Positions 40,838 to 40,939 of a DNA stretch of 40,939 nt are shown here, in pieces. Below the pieces are notes generated by a model. It worked only from the letters and a program-made list of their open reading frames with translations. It ran no database searches and was not told the DNA's origin. The position numbers were made by a program, and so were the translations under genes. Within the stretch, counting starts at the first letter, position 1. Every line of letters starts with the position of its first letter. Origin of the DNA: Bacillota bacterium (GTDB lineage: Bacteria; Bacillota; Clostridia; Saccharofermentanales; Fastidiosipilaceae); NCBI GenBank assembly GCA_030057555.1, contig JASGUU010000041.1, positions 1 to 40,939 of the forward strand, in the 5' to 3' direction.

Positions 40838-40900
40838 CCAAGGATACATGGCCTTGGTCAGGCTTTCCACAGATCCTATGAGCCACATAGGATAATGGAA
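40838..40900 (+). repeat. Two further hairpins at the right edge
   Basis: CCAAGG/CCTTGG (40838-40843/40852-40857) is followed by a longer two-part stem: TTCCA/TGGAA (40865-40869/40896-40900) outside ATCCTATG/CATAGGAT (40873-40880/40886-40893). They continue the hairpin series but lack its flanks. 40901-40939 shows no feature apart from a run of seven T at 40920-40927. Confidence 0.55.
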
Positions 40901-40939
40901 CCGTACAGTTGAGGGCGCCGTTTTTTTGCTTGGGATCTA

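Overview
The window looks like chromosomal DNA of a Gram-positive, high-G+C member of the Bacillota (Firmicutes), probably a clostridial lineage. This rests on a tRNA-sensing T-box leader in front of leuA, strong AGGAGG-type ribosome binding sites, a PASTA kinase/PP2C pair, and the gene order def-fmt-rsmB-rlmN-prpC-prkC-rsgA-rpe-thiN, which matches the order known from Bacillus subtilis. G+C content was judged by eye, not computed. I cannot name a genus.

Layout. Bases 1-108 are the 3' end of a group II intron (domains V and VI), joined directly to a 71-bp structured repeat. After a leader region come a promoter, a leucine-type T-box and leuA (985-2679). From 2829 to 10420 everything is on the minus strand: a YibE/F membrane protein, a secreted alkaline phosphatase, an HhH-GPD DNA glycosylase, an endoglycoceramidase-like GH5 enzyme, a small membrane protein and aspartate-semialdehyde dehydrogenase. 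On the plus strand follow a XerC/D-type recombinase with a putative LexA box, the complete branched-chain amino acid importer livKHMGF, and an alpha/alpha-toroid (terpene-cyclase-like) protein. A second block of the 71-bp repeat lies at 17830-18045. Then come an M18 aminopeptidase with a small tail-anchored protein (minus), a PHP phosphoesterase (plus), and a minus-strand operon gntR-cysteine desulfurase-thiI-glyA-rarA led by a near-ideal palindromic operator. A minus-strand aminotransferase diverges from an XRE/S24-type regulator that overlaps a second aminotransferase.

The right third (30752-40464, minus) is the def-to-thiN housekeeping cluster: N-terminal maturation (def, fmt), rRNA methylation (rsmB, rlmN), PASTA kinase signalling (prpC, prkC), ribosome assembly GTPase (rsgA), rpe and thiN. 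Most junctions overlap by 4 bp. The one large gap, between rsmB and rlmN, holds four tandem copies of a 60-bp hairpin repeat. The right edge (40617-40900) holds another hairpin repeat series.

How the parts relate: leuA with its T-box and the Liv importer both serve branched-chain amino acid supply. The desulfurase/ThiI pair serves tRNA 4-thiouridine and/or thiamine synthesis. Apart from these, the most unusual content is non-coding: three sets of hairpin repeats (71-bp, 60-bp and about 64-70-bp) in which stems are kept while the stem or loop sequence changes. One 71-bp copy is joined to the group II intron, and the 71-bp repeats are accompanied by a conserved tail of about 107 bp. These repeats are the best candidates here for something undescribed.
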